Positions 24,779-35,097 of a stretch of 64,000 nucleotides of DNA are shown here, one piece after another; position 1 is the first letter of the stretch, and every line of letters begins with the position of its first letter. The position numbers were made by a program, and so were the translations under genes. The stretch spans positions 42,263-106,262 of the forward strand of contig NW_006500279.1 in the NCBI RefSeq assembly GCF_000471905.2. Reading direction: 5' to 3'. The DNA comes from Amborella trichopoda. Lineage: Eukaryota; Streptophyta; Magnoliopsida; Amborellales; Amborellaceae. The notes below the pieces were generated by a model that was given only the letters and a program-made list of their open reading frames with translations, was not told the DNA's origin and made no database searches.

Positions 24779-25715
24779 TATAAGGGGGTAAAACCCCATT
24801 TTCCCCACTTTTCACCGAAGGTAAAAACTTAAACAAATTTTTTAACAGTGAGCAGTCGGTGGAAGCTCTTGCAAGCAGGGGATTCTAATAAGAGATCAAG
24901 TGTTCTGGCAATCCCTACAGGGAAGGTTTCGGTAAGCCTGGCAGAACGTTTTGTCGGGGATTGGTGAAGGTGCAGGAAGGGAGTGAGAAAAGAGAGTTCT
25001 CCGGCGAGTTTTCTAGGAAACAGGAGAGCTCCGACCATGATTTTGTGGGTTGGAGATGCGGGAAGTGCAGCAATGGGCATTTCCACATGCGTTGGGAGTC
25101 TTTCTTGGGCCTTGGTGGTTTCCGGCGTCTTTAGTGGCCTTGCAAAGGTTTCCTTGCAGGGATTTGGTGACTTTTCGGCCATGAAGGAGGAATTTCGGTG
25201 AGAAACCGAAGGGTCAAGGAACGGAACGGTCACTTAAGGTGGACCGTCACGGGGAAGGCTAACGGTTGCGATTGGAAAATGTGCAATCGTTGGGGAGGCG
25301 AAGGGATTTATGCCTTGAAAATGAGGAGTCTCGAGAGGCGAAGAGCTGCAAAAAACAAGGAGTCATTGGGAGGTGAACAGTAGCAAGAAGCACACTACTG
25401 GCGCTGACTCTCCAAGGGGTTTTGCTTCTTCTTCATGATGAGGGTGCTTCTTTGGTGGGTTTGCTTCTTCTAGGAGATCAATTCTTTCGTGGGTTTGCTT
25501 CTTCTAGGAGAGCAATTGTTCAGTGGGTTTGCTTTTTCTTCATGAGGAGAGGAATTCTTTTGGCCTGTAACCGTCCTCTTATCCTCATATGCAAGAGTGA
25601 AATTATAGATTTTAGTTTGTAACCATCCTCTTATCCTCAGATGCAAGAGACTTGTAACCTCCCTAATAACGGGCTTTTTGGCTTGTAAATTGTAACTCGT
25701 TTTTACACCAATAAA
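24779..25715 (+). other. Vestigial antisense transcription unit (TATA to AATAAA)
   Basis: On the strand opposite to pol there is TATAAGGGGG at 24779 with ACCGAAGGTAAAA shortly after, as upstream of the antisense PMD ORF of the + copy. At the far end ACCAATAAAGAG supplies a poly(A) signal (25710-25715), about 60 bp beyond the end of integrase. Between them no PMD block is readable; the largest open frame (24983-25201, 72 codons) is unlike anything I know. The stretch 25415-25560 holds three copies of a GGGTTTGCTTCTTCT-type unit. A pair of TGTAACCATCCTCTTATCCT repeats follows at about 25567 and 25619. I infer an antisense cassette that lost its coding part. Confidence 0.4.
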
Positions 25716-25778
25716 GAGTTAGACCTTGTTTGGACTGTCTTGAATGTTTTGCATTGAGTCTCTTTTCTTGAATATGCA

Positions 25779-27020
25779 TTATGAATAGTATTTCTTTAGG
25801 TATTGCCTATTGATAGGGGGCATTGCCTCCTCTCCATCAGGTTGTGCTAATATGTAAGCTCCATTTAGCGAGACCTTTTTTACTGTAAAAGGACCCTTCC
25901 ACTTGGGTTCAAACTTTCCTTTACGGTGCCCATGCATAACAATCGGCCTTTTAATAGCTAGAACTAGATCCCCATGGATGAATGAGCAGACCTTGACTGA
26001 CTTATCAAACACCCTCTTCATTCTCCCTTGGTTGAGTTCAAGGTTCTGCTGAGCCTCTAGCCTCTTTTCATTGAGGGCATTCATTTCTTGATACCAAAGT
26101 TTGACTCTCTCATCTTCGATTACTCCTTGATGTATAACGATACGTAATGAAGGAATCTGAATTTCGAGGGGTAAAACTGCTTCACCTCCATAGACTAAAG
26201 AGTAAGGAGTGGAATCAATAGCATTTCGTGTAGTAGTACGATAAGCCCATAGTGCTTTGGGAAGCTTCTCGTGCTAATTCTTCTTTGTCTTTGATAATGA
26301 ATTTCTTAAAACATTGCACAGGGTCTTATTGAAGGCCTCAGCTAATCCATTCGCCCGAGGGTGGTACATAGTCGAAATTCCTCCATTCGAAACCAAACTG
26401 GTTGACCAAGCGATCAATATGATGACTTTGAAATTGAGGGCCATTGTCCGAGATAATTCAGTTAGCGACCCCAAACTGGTATATGATGTGATGTCGAACG
26501 AAGTCAGCCACTGTTGTCCCATGAACTTGTTTAAATGGGACCGCTTCAGCCCACTTAGAGAAGTAATATGTTGCAGCTAGAATGAAGACATGACTCATTG
26601 CCGAAGGAGGATCTATATGCCCTACAATATCCATACCCTATTATGAGAAGGGCCATGATGCTACTATAGGGTGTAAGGGTTCTAGAGGCTGGTGAACAAG
26701 GCTTGAATGTATTTGGCACACCTGGAGCTTTTTAGCATAGTTTAGGGAATCAACAATCATGGAAGGCCAATAATACCCCAATCTGCGTATTCGTTCATAA
26801 AGCTTAGGACCGGACTGGTGTAGTCCACAAATTCTTGAGTGTTGAGTGTGCTTCTTCCAACACCTTATTTGCTTCTTGCATGTCCACACATCTAAGAAGA
26901 ATACAGTCAAATGACTGTCTGAAAAGAGCATCCCCTTCAAGGAGGGTATACTTGGTAGACATTCGACGTATGTTGTTGTGTTGGGCATGATCTTCCGAGA
27001 GCCTGCCATGTTTTAGGAAA
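25779..27020 (-). pseudogene. Integrase remnant (zinc-binding, core and GPF modules)
   Basis: Would insert element cDNA into host DNA. The minus strand holds, in order: the end of an H-H-C-C-type region with YERIRRLGYYWPSM and KKLQVCQIH (26641-27009); a core with YYFSKWAEAVPFK, ISDNGPQFQ and GLAEAFNKTLCNVLRN around 26.3-26.6 kb; and a C-terminal part (25779-26084) with NEKRLEAQQNLEL, GDLVLAIKRPI and KWKGPFTVKKV. The D, D and E catalytic positions can each be matched but lie in different frames because of several shifts. The C-terminal 101 codons are open and end at KKYYS. No chromodomain is seen, as expected for the non-chromovirus branch. Confidence 0.85.
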
Positions 27021-27239
27021 CTACTGATGGGCTCTCTCCAATCTTCTACTTGCTCAATTTTCGCACATATTGGGTCACAGAATTCTGGTTCCTTGGTTTC
27101 AACGCTTAGCTCCTTGACTCTATGTCATTTTTTGTTCAGTATTAATTACTTCTTTAATAAGGAGGGCACCAAACGGATAAGGAGGGCACTCAGGGAAGAT
27201 ATTTCTTTCATCATCCCTGTCGACCTCAGTTCTTAGTTC

Positions 27240-27886
27240 AATGTGTCCCCATTCTGCCACCCAAACAAGCATGGGTCCTGATGAGGACAATTGAATTGTA
27301 GCCCTGAGTATCGCAAGCTCGTCTGCCTACGAGTTTAGCCTCCTGGGGATGTGACTCAGGGATATATCTTCAAACTGGGACATGTACGATTTTACAGTAT
27401 CGTGATAACGCTTGACAGGGTATTTTCTGACGGCGTAGATCCCTTTGAGCTATCGTATAACCAACTCAAAGTCGTCATAGATCTTGAGTTGCTCCAAGTC
27501 TAGGTCGAAGGCTATTTCCAATCCAATTATAAGGACCTGATATTCTGCCTCATTATGAGAACATGCCTCGGCAAGAGAAAAAGAAAGAGGCAATATTCCT
27601 CCCTTAGAGTCAGGAATACCACTCAGTCTCCTCATTAGTAAAATTCAAAGGCTCCGTCAAAGTACATTTCCCACTCATGAGAAAGCTCTGCACAAAATAC
27701 TTCTTCATCAGGAAGGTCGCTTGATAATAGAAATTCCTTTGGCACGGGGTGTGCTGCGAGAAAATCAGCCAGGGCTTGGCCCTTGATGGCCTTTTGTGGG
27801 ACATATGTGATGTCAAACTCCATCAATAATAATGCCCACTTAACAAGACGTCCTGATAGGCATGGGCGTGTCATGAGAAATTTCAC
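27240..27886 (-). pseudogene. Second RNase H segment of Tat pol
   Basis: Lies between the Ty3-type RNase H and integrase, where Tat elements carry an extra RNase H. The segment starts with MYFDGAFEF (first catalytic Asp) near 27.65-27.70 kb. It continues with CSHNEAEYQVLIIGLEIAF and LKIYDDFELVI (Glu and Asp positions, 27450-27635) and ends with HIPRRLNS and ADELAILRA near 27.3 kb. The part before it (27700-27886, ADFLAAHPVPKEF) is the usual connection. Frameshifts near 27640 and a stop near 27448 break it. Confidence 0.75.
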
Positions 27887-28372
27887 AGGATCTGCTTTTT
27901 ATATAAGTTTCATGTCAAGCTCAAGTAAGTAATGATGGAGTTTTTGTACTATGAAGATCACGGACAAGCACATCTTCACTATAGGGGTGTAATTCCTCTC
28001 GGCCCCTTGTATCCTGCGACTGAGGTAGTATAACACAATCTCTTTTCCCTCTTCATTGTTTTATGCCAACAATGCCCCGAGTGACTCGTCCAGAGCAGTC
28101 ACGTATAGGATGAGAGGCTTTCCCCGCACTGGTGTAGAGACTACTGAAGGGTTGAGTAAATATTGTTTAATGTCATCAAGAGCTGCTTGACATGCTTCAT
28201 CCCAAATGAATGGAGTATATTTCTTTAGCAGATGCGTAAAAGGTTTACAGCGACCTGAGAGATTTGAGATGAACCTGCTGATGTCCACCAACTGCCCTTG
28301 AAGAGAGCATAACTCTTGCAATGTGGTTGGCGACAGCATTTCTTGGATCGCCTTGATCTTGACTGGCTCCAC
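27880..28372 (-). pseudogene. Ty3-type RNase H remnant
   Basis: Open from 28372 to 28061 with the RT-RNase H connection (LQGQLVDISRFISNLSGRC, PFTHLLKKYTPFIWDEACQA) and ALDESLGALLA at the start of the RNase H fold. It then continues past a stop with VLYYLSRRIQGAERNYTPI. The enzyme would degrade template RNA during reverse transcription. One stop near 28060 and later shifts inactivate it. Confidence 0.75.
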
Positions 28373-29285
28373 TTCAAGCCCTCGGGTCTAACAATGAACC
28401 CTAAGAACTTTCCCGAATGCACGTTGAAAGTGCACTTCAGCGGGTTCATTTTAAGTTGATAGAGACATAGTCGATCAAATACCTTTTCAAGGTCTTTCAT
28501 GTGAGCATCCTTCTCTTCGGATTTTACCACCACTGCTTTATGTATTATGACCTTGGAGATGGTGCCATTGCTCTTTGGTATTTGGCACCAGCGTTCTTTA
28601 ATCCAAAATGTATCATTGTGTAACAGAAGACCCCTTTTGGAGTTACGAACGCAGTGGCCTCCTCATCTTCAGATGTCATCCGTATCTGATTATACCTGAA
28701 GTATTCATCCAAGAAGGAAAAGATTTGACAGTGAGCCGTAGAGTCGATGAGCATCTCGATAAACGGCAACGAGAAGTCATCCTTAGGACAGGTGGTATTG
28801 AGGTCGTAGAAGTCAATGCAGACCCTAATTTGGTCATTCTTCTTCTTGACTGGAATGACATTTGCTAGCCATTTCTGGTACTTGACTTCACGAATGAAAC
28901 CTGCTTGTCTGAGTTTGGTTACTTAGGCATCTATATGCATTTCGAGGTCAGGCCTATACCTCCTTGACTTCTTCTTGACAGGTTTGATAGTCGGATCAAC
29001 GACGACTTGAGGGTCCAAACTAAACATCTCATGGTAATGCCAAGCAAAGACATCTCGATTTTCTAACAAGAAAGTAGTGAAATCTTCTTTCTCTTTTAGA
29101 GACAGGTTTGCTGAAATAAAAGTGGGTCTGGGGTCGGCTTCGTCTCCAAGATTTATTTCCACAAGCTCGTCTGTTGTGGCTTGACCGCCTTCTTCCCACT
29201 CTACTGGGGCCTCCTGCAACTCTTCATTGTTGTTTTCAGAGGTCTTTTGATAGACCTCAAGTGCAGAGACCCATGATCCTGACAT
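28225..29285 (-). pseudogene. Reverse transcriptase remnant
   Basis: The N-terminal part (28923-29285) has INLGDEADPRPTFISANL and ENRDVFAWHYHEM, typical lead-in blocks. Next come KYQKWLANVIPVKKKN and RVCIDFYDLN, then PFIEMLIDSTA and FSFLDEYFRYNQIRM (28545-28769; the first catalytic Asp is present, the usual LDGYSGYNQI is altered), then CYTMIHFGLKNAGAKYQRAM. The Y-x-D-D box expected near 28540 is not there: the strand reads VIIHKAVVVKS, so the catalytic pair is lost. KMNPLKCTFNVHSGKFLGFIV follows. A shift near 28400 moves the frame. It would have copied element RNA into DNA. Confidence 0.85.
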
Positions 29286-29438
29286 CTTTGCCTCTTATAG
29301 AGATCCAGGGTGGATCATAATTTCTGCACCTTCCCCAGATTGAGAAACGGAATGATCTTCCATAAATAAAGATTGTTTCTTAGGCTATAGGAGTTCGACT
29401 TGGAGATTACAAGGAATTTGAGATTCAACGATTGTGGT
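29286..29438 (-). other. Gag-RT junction lacking a protease
   Basis: Only about 150 bp separate the conserved gag block from the RT lead-in. In the + copy roughly 1 kb including the protease follows the same gag block. No D-G-G-S or D-T/S-G motif is readable here, so a deletion is the simplest explanation. Confidence 0.6.
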
Positions 29439-31881
29439 TTAAGAAGTGTCCCCATACGAATCACATGGTATTTGAACGGGTGTTTGCCCTGCGCTGGCTG
29501 GTACTTCGTAGACTTGTACCATGTGGCAAGTTTCCCGAGAGTAGAAGCTTTGCCCTCTTGATTCTCTCAGTCTTTGCTCAAAGTTAGGCTCATGGGGCCA
29601 CTGGGGTTTCTTTGGCTTCGATTTTTTATGCTTCTTTGAAGATGGTGGCTCTGCCAGGGCATCAGCAACTGTTAGGAATCCTTCTGCTTGTGCCAGGGTC
29701 GTTCTCAATAGTTTCTGTTGCGTCATGCTTATGTTGATCCCTTTGAATTCTCTGTCGAGAGCCTCGAAGTTCGGACATTTCAAGGTTGTACCAGCAGGAG
29801 GCATAGGAGAAGAAATATGAGAAGTAGAAGAAGAAGAAGAAGGAGAAGGGTCAGAAAGTAGGGGACTTTTAAGGTCGTTCCCCTCATCAGACCGATATAG
29901 GCCGCTTTATACGTCATCACCAGGGTTGGATGTGTGCAGGGATCTTTTAGGTCTTTCCCTTGCTTAGACCATTAAGGAGTACTTTTAATGTCGTCACCCT
30001 CATTGGACGTGGATGTCCTATTGATGAGAAGGAAGGAGGATCGTGCTAAGGATAAAATCCAATAAGGTTGGCAGTGGGGGAAGGGGCTTGAGAAATTCCT
30101 GCTCAACTGGCGGTTGAACCGTCTTGCTTCTCCGGTGAGCAGCCCTTGGTGCCCATCTCCTTCTGGTTTTTTGAGGTGATGTTTGATTCGTCTCGCTAGG
30201 CTTGTGAACAACCTTAGCTTGGTGAATTGTTTCTCGCCTCAAGGACTTGAGTCTGCTTCGCCCCTGGTGGACTATCCATGGATGGGAAGTCAAGGGTTCA
30301 GCAGAGTCTGAATCATTGTTAGGAAGGTCTTGTGCTGGGAGGCCCTCCTCTTGCACTGATGGAGTAGTAGCTGGGGATCACTTACTGGAACATCATAAAA
30401 CTCCAGACATTCTCGTATTTTTTTTTTGAATATGTTATGGAAACTGGTGCATTCCCATAGGTAATGACCTCTTATCTGGTGTTACAAGCACCAACCGTCC
30501 TCAGTCCCCTGAAGAAGGGGTCGAGGTTGCCTTGCGGGCTTCGGAGTGATTATGCCTTCGTGAAGCATTACAACGAAGAAGGCGTGACGGATACTAGGGC
30601 TTCGTCTTCTTTTTGGATAGTTATTGCATGGGAGGCTTCTGTTTTCCCGAAGGCCTTCTTTAAATCTTCGAGCTTTATTTGACCCTTCTGGATCAAGGCC
30701 TCGATAATATCTTTTAGCATGCAGCAATCATCTGTGGGATGGTTGATCCTTCTATGATAAGAGCAATAATTCGCCTGAGTGTCAAGGCCAGCTTGCTCAG
30801 GGAACTTGGCTTTTGGAAGCTGAATAATATTCTGTTCCAATAATAACCGGAACAGTGCAAGGACCCATTCCTTCTCAAAGGGGTAGACCTTATTCTTATG
30901 CCTGGTGAAATAATTATCTCAATTAAGATTCACCGGCACGGTACTTGATCTTCCATCAGGTCATTGCCCTGAGCTCTCTTGTGGGCTCCAGAGGCATGAC
31001 CAAAATGACGGGGTTGGTTCAAGATGGTACTCTTAGGGAAGGTCTTCGAATACTAAGGCTGAAGATGCTTGCTCAAAGAAGTACGAGTAGGCAGGAGCAG
31101 GGTTGACTCATGAGGAGGCCTAAGTCGAGGGCGAGGGGATGTTTGTGCCGACGATGCGTGTGCACCCCTTGAAGAAGGATCACGGGGGACCTGAGGGTGA
31201 CCTCGCGCTCGAGCGAGTGATCTGGCCTTAGGAGGCCGCGAGTAGGTATCTATAAGAGAATAGGTAGAGACCTGCCCCTTACAATGTGCGCTTGTATGTG
31301 CTGAGTAGGAGGACGAGGAGGTCGTCTCCTATGTACTTGGGTTGGCGCAATGATGGCATTGCCTCGAGTGGTGGGATGCGCATATGAGCAGCGTGTGCAG
31401 GACCTGGCCTTGGGAGGTCTGATTCTAGACACGGACTCGAGGTAACATAAGAGTTGCCCCGAGGTGTGGCTCGGGTGGGTGAACCACGATCCTTATGGTG
31501 TGTGTGAGAGGTAGAGGCCATAGGGCCTCTGCCTCTATGTTTGGAGCCTCTAGGAATAGGGACTCGTGGTGGTGTAGGAATGTGGGGGGCAGCCTTGTGG
31601 CGACCCACAGAAGTAATGGCAAATTGCTTGCCTCCTGCAAAGAGGGCCTTGGCAGCCTTCCAGCGTACCTCGCCAGTACAACTGACAACTATCTTGCCAA
31701 TGGCTGGGTGCTTGCTGTGTGTGGCAACAGACGTGCTGCCAATGTAGGGTGCCTTGGCGGAGGTTCCACCAGAGCGAGGAGATGGGGAGTGAGGGACCTT
31801 TAAGTCCCTCCTCACACTGATCCAGGTTAAGACCTGGGAGCTAGACAAGGGGTCTTTGCTCAAAAGGATGGTTGGGAACAA
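29439..31881 (-). pseudogene. gag: gag remnant of the - strand element
   Basis: Read right to left. A Pro/Ser/Arg-rich open frame of 200 codons (31881-31279) is the possible N-terminus, since it starts about 190 bp inside the 5' LTR; I am unsure of it. A recognised block with VYPFEKEWVLALFRLLLE follows near 30.85 kb, then a C-x2-H-x4-H-x4-C motif (CSYHRRINHPTDDC) and LKKAFGKTEASHAI (30568-30840), and ITPKPARQPRPLL with a second CHHC motif broken by a stop near 30.48 kb. After that come RSRLKSLRRETIHQAK and PPVEQEFLKPLPPLP (30018-30356), then the conserved block CPNFEALDREFKG at 29439-29804. Blocks align in order with the + copy at 240-1790, except that only two CHHC repeats are seen here. Several shifts break it. 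Confidence 0.75.
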
Positions 31882-32069
31882 AGTTGGAGGAACTTATTCC
31901 CTAGGGATACTCTCGAATGCGGGGATGAGAAAATCCCCGATCCGGATGATTGAGTTACAGAACCCTCAAGCCATAAGTGATGTGTGAATACAGAAAATAA
32001 AAAGGAGAAACTCGCTAAACAAGTATGATCCATTTAAGGGGTAGTAAGTGCCCAGTGGAGTGGCCAAGC
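31882..32069 (-). other. Leader between 5' LTR and gag, with doubtful primer-binding site
   Basis: On the minus strand the LTR end CCTAACCA is followed by GCTTGGCCACTCCACTGGGC. A primer-binding site usually starts TGG within a few bases of the LTR, so TGGCCACTCC is positioned correctly. It matches no plant tRNA 3' end that I can name with confidence; a weak resemblance to the lysine-tRNA type may be chance. Confidence 0.3.
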
Positions 32070-32835
32070 TGGTTAGGTGCCTCGATCACACCCTCCAGAT
32101 CTAGATGATCAGGCGACATGTGTCTCGGGTTTCAGGGGAGACTCGGGACGTTTTTGAGATCGCTCTCTTGGGAACCTTGTTCAAGAACAATGGTAGGTAT
32201 TACCAACCAATGAGAGAGGAATTTAAGGTGGGTTCGAGACTTACTCGGGTTGGCTCGCGTGGACGCCCTCTTAGATCACGACCTAGTCGTAAAACTGGTT
32301 CGGAATCGCCCCCCTTGGCTTGTATTCTCCTGTTTTCTGCAATCACATACATATAGCAAATGTTATAAGACAGGTGGGTTAACAAACCTCACCTTACCTC
32401 TTTGGTGAATGTACACAAGCGTGCACATTCATAAGAATAAGAGAAGGAAGACAGGGGAGAGAAGAATTTGACTAGGCGGGGAGATCAGTACAAGGACTAA
32501 GATGGTAGGTAATTGGTTGGAAGCGGCAGTAAAACGGGCTCGATAACTCAGACTGGCTCAACAGAGTTACTACTAGACGTCAATACCGATACTGACTAGC
32601 TAGATGCGATAGTTAGTCTGTTGTGGCAATAAAGCGGGCATGGTAATTCTGGCACAACAACATTACGGCTAGATGATAGGGCTACCATAAGAGGTTAATC
32701 TCAACCCCTCTTAGTCAAACAAAAGGATAAAACAAGGCATAGAAATCATAAAGAGAGAATAAGAGGAGAAGGGAAAGAACGAAGGAGAAGAGTGTGAGAG
32801 AAGAGACAAGGAAGGAGAGAGGAGGGAGAAAAACA

Positions 32836-33258
32836 CAGTCGGCGCTAAGCATCACCGGATGTGTTGGAAGAAGAAGAGAAAGAAGATACAGTTGGCACTA
32901 GGCATCACGGGCTGTGTTAGAAGAAAAAGAGAGAGAGGACACAGTAGGTGCAAGGTATTGTCGGTTGTGTTAGAGAAAGAGGTGGCAAGGAGAGAGAGGA
33001 CACATTCAGTGCTAGGTATCGCCGGCTGTGTTAGAGAGAGAGGGAGCAAGAAGGACACAGTCGGGGCTAGGCATTGCCGGCTATTGTTTTTTTAAGAAGA
33101 GAAGAGAGAGAAAAACACAATCGACGCTAGGCATTGCCGGATGTATTTTAAGAAGATCGGAGAGAGAAAGAAGCAGTCGATGCTAAGCATTGTCGGCTGT
33201 GTTTTAAGAAGAGCAAAGAGAGAAAAACACAATCGGTGCTAGGCATTGCCGGTTGTGT
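32836..33258 (-). repeat. Hairpin-forming tandem repeat in the LTR (right copy)
   Basis: Eight units homologous to those at 19844-20293. The last unit pairs CACAATCGG with CCGGTTGTG, where both arms differ from the common CACAGTCGG and CCGGCTGTG in matching positions. Confidence 0.85.
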
Positions 33259-33690
33259 TTTAAGAAGAACAGAAAGGAGATAGGGATGGGAAGAAGAGAG
33301 AGAAAGAGAGATAGAGACGAGAAGAAGAGAGAGAAAGAGACGAGAAGAAGAGAGATAGAGATGAGAAGAAGAGAGAAGGAGAGATAGAGACAAAATGAAG
33401 AGAGAAAGAGAGATAGAGATGAAAAGAAGAGCAAGAAAGAGAGATAGAGATGAGAAGAATAGAGAGAAAGAGAGATTGAGACGAGAAGAAGAGAAATAAA
33501 GAGAGATAGAGATGGGAAGAAGAGAGAGAAGGAGAGATAGAGACGAGAAAAAGAGAGATAAAGATGAGAAGAAGAGAGAGAAATAGAGAGATAGAGATGA
33601 GAAGAAGAGAGAGAAATAAGGGAGGAGAGAGAGTTATCTTATCGAAGGGTATTGGTCTTTTTCTTCTCTCTCCTCTCTCCTCTTTCTCTC
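33258..33690 (-). repeat. GA-rich simple-sequence tract in U5 (right LTR)
   Basis: Degenerate GAGAGAAAGAGAGATAGAGA with interspersed GACGAGAAGAAGAG and GATGAGAAGAAGAG. Ser/Leu-rich open frames on the minus strand here are translations of the tract. Confidence 0.85.
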
Positions 33691-35092
33691 CAAAATGCAC
33701 CCACGAGCTTAAGCAAAAATGAAATCTTTATTAGATCTTTAAGAATGAATACAAGGGGATTTTACAATTTAGCTTAGATAGAATTGGGCTCAAACATGGG
33801 TGGACGCCCAAAAACTACCTAGAATTGAAGATAATTACAATTTAATTGAATTAAAAGAAATTCTAAAAATGGGTGCAAAAAGATTGTTTTGCCTCTGCCC
33901 AACAATGTGTGGAATTGCAGAACAGTCCCTGCTGCCGGAGAACTTGCGTGATCTGCCATGACAGATTCGGGGTTGTTCTGATGCCCGTTTGATCGAAAGA
34001 TGATTGTTTTCTTGTGGGGCTCGGTATGGAGAACAATTTGATACCAACTTCAAGCCATGAATCATGTTTCTAAGCCATGATCATAAAACTTGAAATTTGC
34101 TTGAATCTTGAAAACTCTGGATCGATTATGTGCTCATTTCTTAATGTTTTTCTTCAGTTTCTTCACTGAATCACACTGAGCATGCCGTCATGATCACGTT
34201 GTAATAAACACAGCTCGGTTTCGTGTCCGGATAAAGATTTCGTCGTCTTGAGTTTTTTGCCAGAATCTTGAAATCTAGCGGCCGGAATTTACGACAGCTT
34301 CGATGCCTCCGTGTGTGAAATCCAATCGTTCATCATACGCGGGGTTCGGACCAGAGATAGCCACGAACCTTGCACACATAATGCAATTGGTTTTGTGCCG
34401 ATCAGGTATGGGACCATCATAATTTGGTCGCTCGAGTGAAGCGTGCTGTTGCTGAATTTTCTACAATTTTCTTCATGGATCAGCAACTTCTCTCTAGTTT
34501 TTCTCCCTGCTTGGGCATCATCAATGGGCGTACCACATATCAAAACGCTCGTCTTGATGAGACAAACATGCTCACAAAATTTGAGAGCCATCTGACATGG
34601 AAAGATTGAGATATAGGCTCTGAAAGTCACTGCCCGTGACTGTAAAAATAACCACCTTTAATGGTGTGCTGGTGCAGGGTGGCCACACTGGAATAGTGTG
34701 CGGCCTACCCTTTTGGTATTTTACACATAACTTTGTCTTGAAGTGCCCGATTAAAACGAAACTTGACCCGCAGGGGTTTTCGACCGTGTCGGATTCAATG
34801 GTGGTAGTCCCACAGCTATTTGACATACCAAAAATATAGTTTTAGTTTCGGGGTCTATTTCAAGGTGCTAGATGCCGATTTTACCGAAATTGTTTCTTTG
34901 TGTTCACTGCCTTAGATATGTCTGACCACGATGAAACTTGGCAGGTGACATTTTGGAGTGTTAATGAAGACCTTAACCGATTCTAGGGCCATTATGAAAC
35001 TATCAAAATTTCCACTGTTTTGTAGGATTTATTGACCTGCTTCCTCTTTATTTCGCATTGGGGACCAAGGTGCTGAAAAATGCATTCAAACA

Positions 35093-35097
35093 AGTAC
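35093..35097. repeat. Target-site duplication AGTAC (right)
   Basis: Identical to 19037-19041 and immediately outside the LTR terminus. Confidence 0.93.

Larger units (their letters stand above)
19042..35092 (-). mobile_element. Full-length 16.05 kb Tat-clade Ty3/gypsy retrotransposon
   Basis: Bounded by two LTRs and a perfect 5-bp duplication, inserted in the AT-rich satellite and reading right to left. Order on the minus strand is 5' LTR (35092-32070), short leader, gag (31.9-29.4 kb), RT (29.3-28.2), RNase H (28.4-27.9), a second RNase H (27.9-27.2), integrase (27.0-25.8), 3' region (25.8-22.2) and 3' LTR (22160-19042). A second RNase H, a GPF-type module at the integrase C-terminus and long LTRs fit Tat. 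No protease is readable between gag and RT. The two LTRs differ at roughly 13 of the first 70 aligned bases by eye, so the insertion is old. Confidence 0.92.
32070..35092 (-). mobile_element. 5' LTR of the - strand Tat element (3023 bp)
   Basis: Aligns end to end with 19042-22160, with the same terminal TGTTTGAA and CCTAACCA read on the minus strand. It includes the same U3 blocks, poly(A) signal (33732-33727), GA tract (33258-33690) and hairpin repeats (32836-33258). About nine bases and the TATA core are lost near 33770-33785: minus strand CAATTCTATCTAAG instead of CAATTCTATATAAA. Confidence 0.92.

Noticed and set aside
31495..31803. Open frames of 102 and 68 codons on the + strand
   Set aside because: They lie antisense to the Pro/Arg-rich presumptive gag N-terminus and are best explained as shadows of it.
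32058..32100. tRNA-like A box (TGGCCAAGCTGG) suggesting a tRNA or SINE
   Set aside because: It straddles the LTR boundary by chance; no B box or cloverleaf follows, and the left LTR lacks the first half.
33260..33700. A 146-codon Ser/Leu-rich minus-strand open frame
   Set aside because: Translation of the GA-rich microsatellite in the LTR U5; the matching tract at 20.3-20.7 kb gives similar artefacts.
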